25,118 nucleotides of DNA, taken from NS-12 sp045403215 (GTDB lineage Bacteria; Nitrospirota; Nitrospiria; Nitrospirales; NS-4). The DNA is taken from contig JAXIOW010000059.1 of NCBI GenBank assembly GCA_045403215.1, forward strand, positions 1 through 25,118. The letters are read 5' to 3'. Position numbers and translations under genes: made by a program. The notes beneath the pieces are model-generated. The model was not told the origin of the DNA, made no database searches, and saw nothing but the letters and a program-made list of their open reading frames with translations. Positions 24,006 through 25,118 of the stretch are shown piece after piece. The first letter of the stretch is position 1, and the number at the start of each line of letters is the position of its first letter.

Positions 24006-24941
24006 ATGGACCTCTCCGAAACGCCAACGAGATGGAAGGCGCGAGAGCATTCCCTCCCGGTCCAGGAACGGGTGTTGATCATGGGAGTGCTGAACGTCAC
24101 CCCAGACTCGTTCTCCGATGGCGGGCGCTATCTCGGTGTTGAGGCGGCCGTCGCCCGGGCCGAAGAGATCGAGGCGGAAGGGGCCGATCTGCTGGACCTC
24201 GGGGGCGAGTCGTCGCGTCCCGGCTCCCAGCCGGTTTCTTTGGACGTTGAGCTGGCCCGCGTCCTGCCGGTGCTCGCAGCCCTGGCCGGGCGGATCCGGA
24301 TTCCCATTTCGGTGGATACGACGAAGGCGGAAGTGGCCCGGCGGGCGCTGGACGCCGGCGCGGCGATCATCAACGACATCAGCGCACTGCGGAATGACCC
24401 GGATATGGCCGACGTGGTGGCCAAGGCGCGGGCCGGTCTCATCCTCATGCACATGCAGGGAACCCCGGCGACGATGCAGGACCATCCGGCGTACAGCGCG
24501 GTTGTGGAAGAGGTCTGTGACTTCCTCCGGTCGCGGGTGGAAGCGGCCGTAGCGGCCGGCATCGAGGTCGAGCGGATTGCCGTCGATCCCGGGTTCGGCT
24601 TCGGCAAAACCTCCGACCACAACCTCGCACTCCTGGGCGGTCTTCCGGCTCTTCGCGTGCTGGACCGCCCGATCGTCATTGGGCCGTCGCGCAAATCCTT
24701 CGTGGGTGGTATTCTGGGGCGTCCGGTGGAGGAGCGCGAGTGGGGGACGGCGGCTGCGGTGGCGGTCGGAGTCTTCCAGGGAGCCCACGTGGTCCGCGTT
24801 CATTCCGTTGCGCAGATGAGGGATGTGGCTCTCATGGCGCGGACCCTCCGAGATCAGATGCCCGTTAACCGTTATTCGTTAAACGGTAAACGCGAAGCGC
24901 TTGAAGGCGAAAATCGTTGCATATCCTCTTTACGCGATTAA
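24006..24941 (+). CDS. folP: Dihydropteroate synthase with an unusual C-terminal tail
   Basis: FolP joins p-aminobenzoate to 6-hydroxymethyl-dihydropterin pyrophosphate in folate synthesis and is the sulfonamide target. Recognisable segments are MGVLNVTPDSFSDGG (26-40), LLDLGGESSRPGSQPVS, ISVDTTKAEVARRALDAGA, IINDISALRNDP, VDPGFGFGKTSDHNLALL and IGPSRKSFVGGILG. The ATG at 24006 is used; a TTG at 24000 is possible. The normal fold ends near residue 284 (RTLRDQ). The last 27 residues are encoded by a palindromic AT-richer element, and the stop lies inside it, so the tail is probably a late addition without function. Confidence 0.95.
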   Translation: MDLSETPTRWKAREHSLPVQERVLIMGVLNVTPDSFSDGGRYLGVEAAVARAEEIEAEGADLLDLGGESSRPGSQPVSLDVELARVLPVLAALAGRIRIPISVDTTKAEVARRALDAGAAIINDISALRNDPDMADVVAKARAGLILMHMQGTPATMQDHPAYSAVVEEVCDFLRSRVEAAVAAGIEVERIAVDPGFGFGKTSDHNLALLGGLPALRVLDRPIVIGPSRKSFVGGILGRPVEEREWGTAAAVAVGVFQGAHVVRVHSVAQMRDVALMARTLRDQMPVNRYSLNGKREALEGENRCISSLRD

Positions 24942-24956
24942 CGTTTAACGGTTAAT
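24864..24956. repeat. Long imperfect inverted repeat spanning the folP 3' end
   Basis: The left arm near 24864-24893 (containing GTTAACCGTTA and CGTTAAACGG) pairs imperfectly with the right arm near 24930-24956 (CGCGATTAACG then TTTAACGGTTAA). The loop is about 35 bases. The region is more AT-rich than its surroundings. No T-run follows, so it is not a standard terminator. Confidence 0.6.
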
Positions 24957-24978
24957 GTCTTCACGGGAGGATCGAGAG

Positions 24979-25118
24979 ATGCGTCGGCTTTTCGGGACCG
25001 ATGGGATCAGAGGCGTCGCCAACGTCGAACCGATGACCAGCGAGACGGTCTTGAAACTGGGCCGTGCGGCGGCGCATGTGTTCAAGACCAGGCCGGGTCG
25101 CCATCGCATCGTCATCGG
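24979..25118 (+). CDS. glmM: Phosphoglucosamine mutase, N-terminal part (cut by window end)
   Basis: GlmM converts glucosamine-6-phosphate to glucosamine-1-phosphate for UDP-GlcNAc, peptidoglycan and lipopolysaccharide. Only about 46 residues are visible, beginning MRRLFGTDGIRGVANVEPMT, which is the diagnostic GlmM N-terminus. The phosphoserine loop lies beyond the edge. GGGAGG lies 8 bases before the ATG. folP-glmM is a common neighbourhood. The folP-glmM gap is occupied partly by the palindromic element. Confidence 0.93.
   Translation, partial: MRRLFGTDGIRGVANVEPMTSETVLKLGRAAAHVFKTRPGRHRIVI

Noticed and set aside
22054..24027. Very long open frame antisense to ftsH (about 657 codons), and similar long antisense frames over argJ, alr/frr and cobA-hemD
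   Set aside because: These mirror real genes in GC-rich DNA. Their translations are low-complexity, rich in R, H, D and G, with no recognisable domain or ribosome site, while the sense frames are complete known proteins.

Overview
The window is a dense, GC-rich (roughly 60% or more by eye) stretch of bacterial chromosome carrying almost only core genes. The combination points to a Gram-negative, Nitrospira-like (Nitrospirota) organism. It has an Mla-type lipid transport pair, a short EF-Ts, C5-pathway haem genes led by a CcsA/HemX-type protein, a fused uroporphyrinogen methyltransferase/synthase, and two bifunctional-nuclease-domain genes next to rplM-rpsI. The phylum call is inference from gene content and general resemblance, not from a marker tree. 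I see no insertion sequence, prophage, CRISPR array or toxin-antitoxin pair.

Layout, minus-strand half (1-9878). The start of an mlaF-type ATPase gene (cut by the window edge) lies downstream of mlaE. Upstream of these sits a translation and nucleotide block transcribed rpsB, tsf, pyrH, frr, alr, with start/stop overlaps at tsf/pyrH and frr/alr. A leader of about 190 bp with strong predicted secondary structure precedes rpsB. Next come argC and argJ (arginine biosynthesis). They are separated from rplM-rpsI by a near-perfect intrinsic terminator. Two tandem bifunctional nuclease (DUF151) paralogues lie directly upstream of rplM, and a small YggX-like protein with two CxxC pairs lies upstream of those.

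Centre (9879-11813). A divergent promoter region is followed by tRNA-Leu(CAA). Then comes a single-gene unit for an unrecognised exported protein with its own strong sigma70 promoter and its own terminator. The rsmI gene (16S rRNA methyltransferase) is on the minus strand, divergent from a short-chain dehydrogenase.

Plus-strand half (11814-25118). From a consensus-like promoter at 12633-12662 runs a tightly packed series: hemX/ccsA-like, hemA, a zinc-ribbon membrane protein, hemC, cobA-hemD fusion, a CBS-pair protein, hemB, ribF, tilS, hpt, ftsH, folP and glmM (cut by the window end). It supplies tetrapyrrole synthesis from glutamyl-tRNA to uroporphyrinogen III and precorrin-2, plus flavin, tRNA-Ile modification, purine salvage, membrane proteolysis, folate and peptidoglycan precursors. 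Most junctions are 1-4 base overlaps or short gaps, so much of it is probably co-transcribed, with possible internal promoters before ftsH.

No gap exceeds 300 bases. The largest are 10082-10284 (promoter and leader of the exported protein) and 5112-5301 (structured rpsB leader). I found no clear new multi-gene system. The most interesting items are the exported CxxC protein, the rpsB leader, the YggX-like CxxC protein, the HemB metal-site variant and the palindromic repeat that forms the 3' end of folP.
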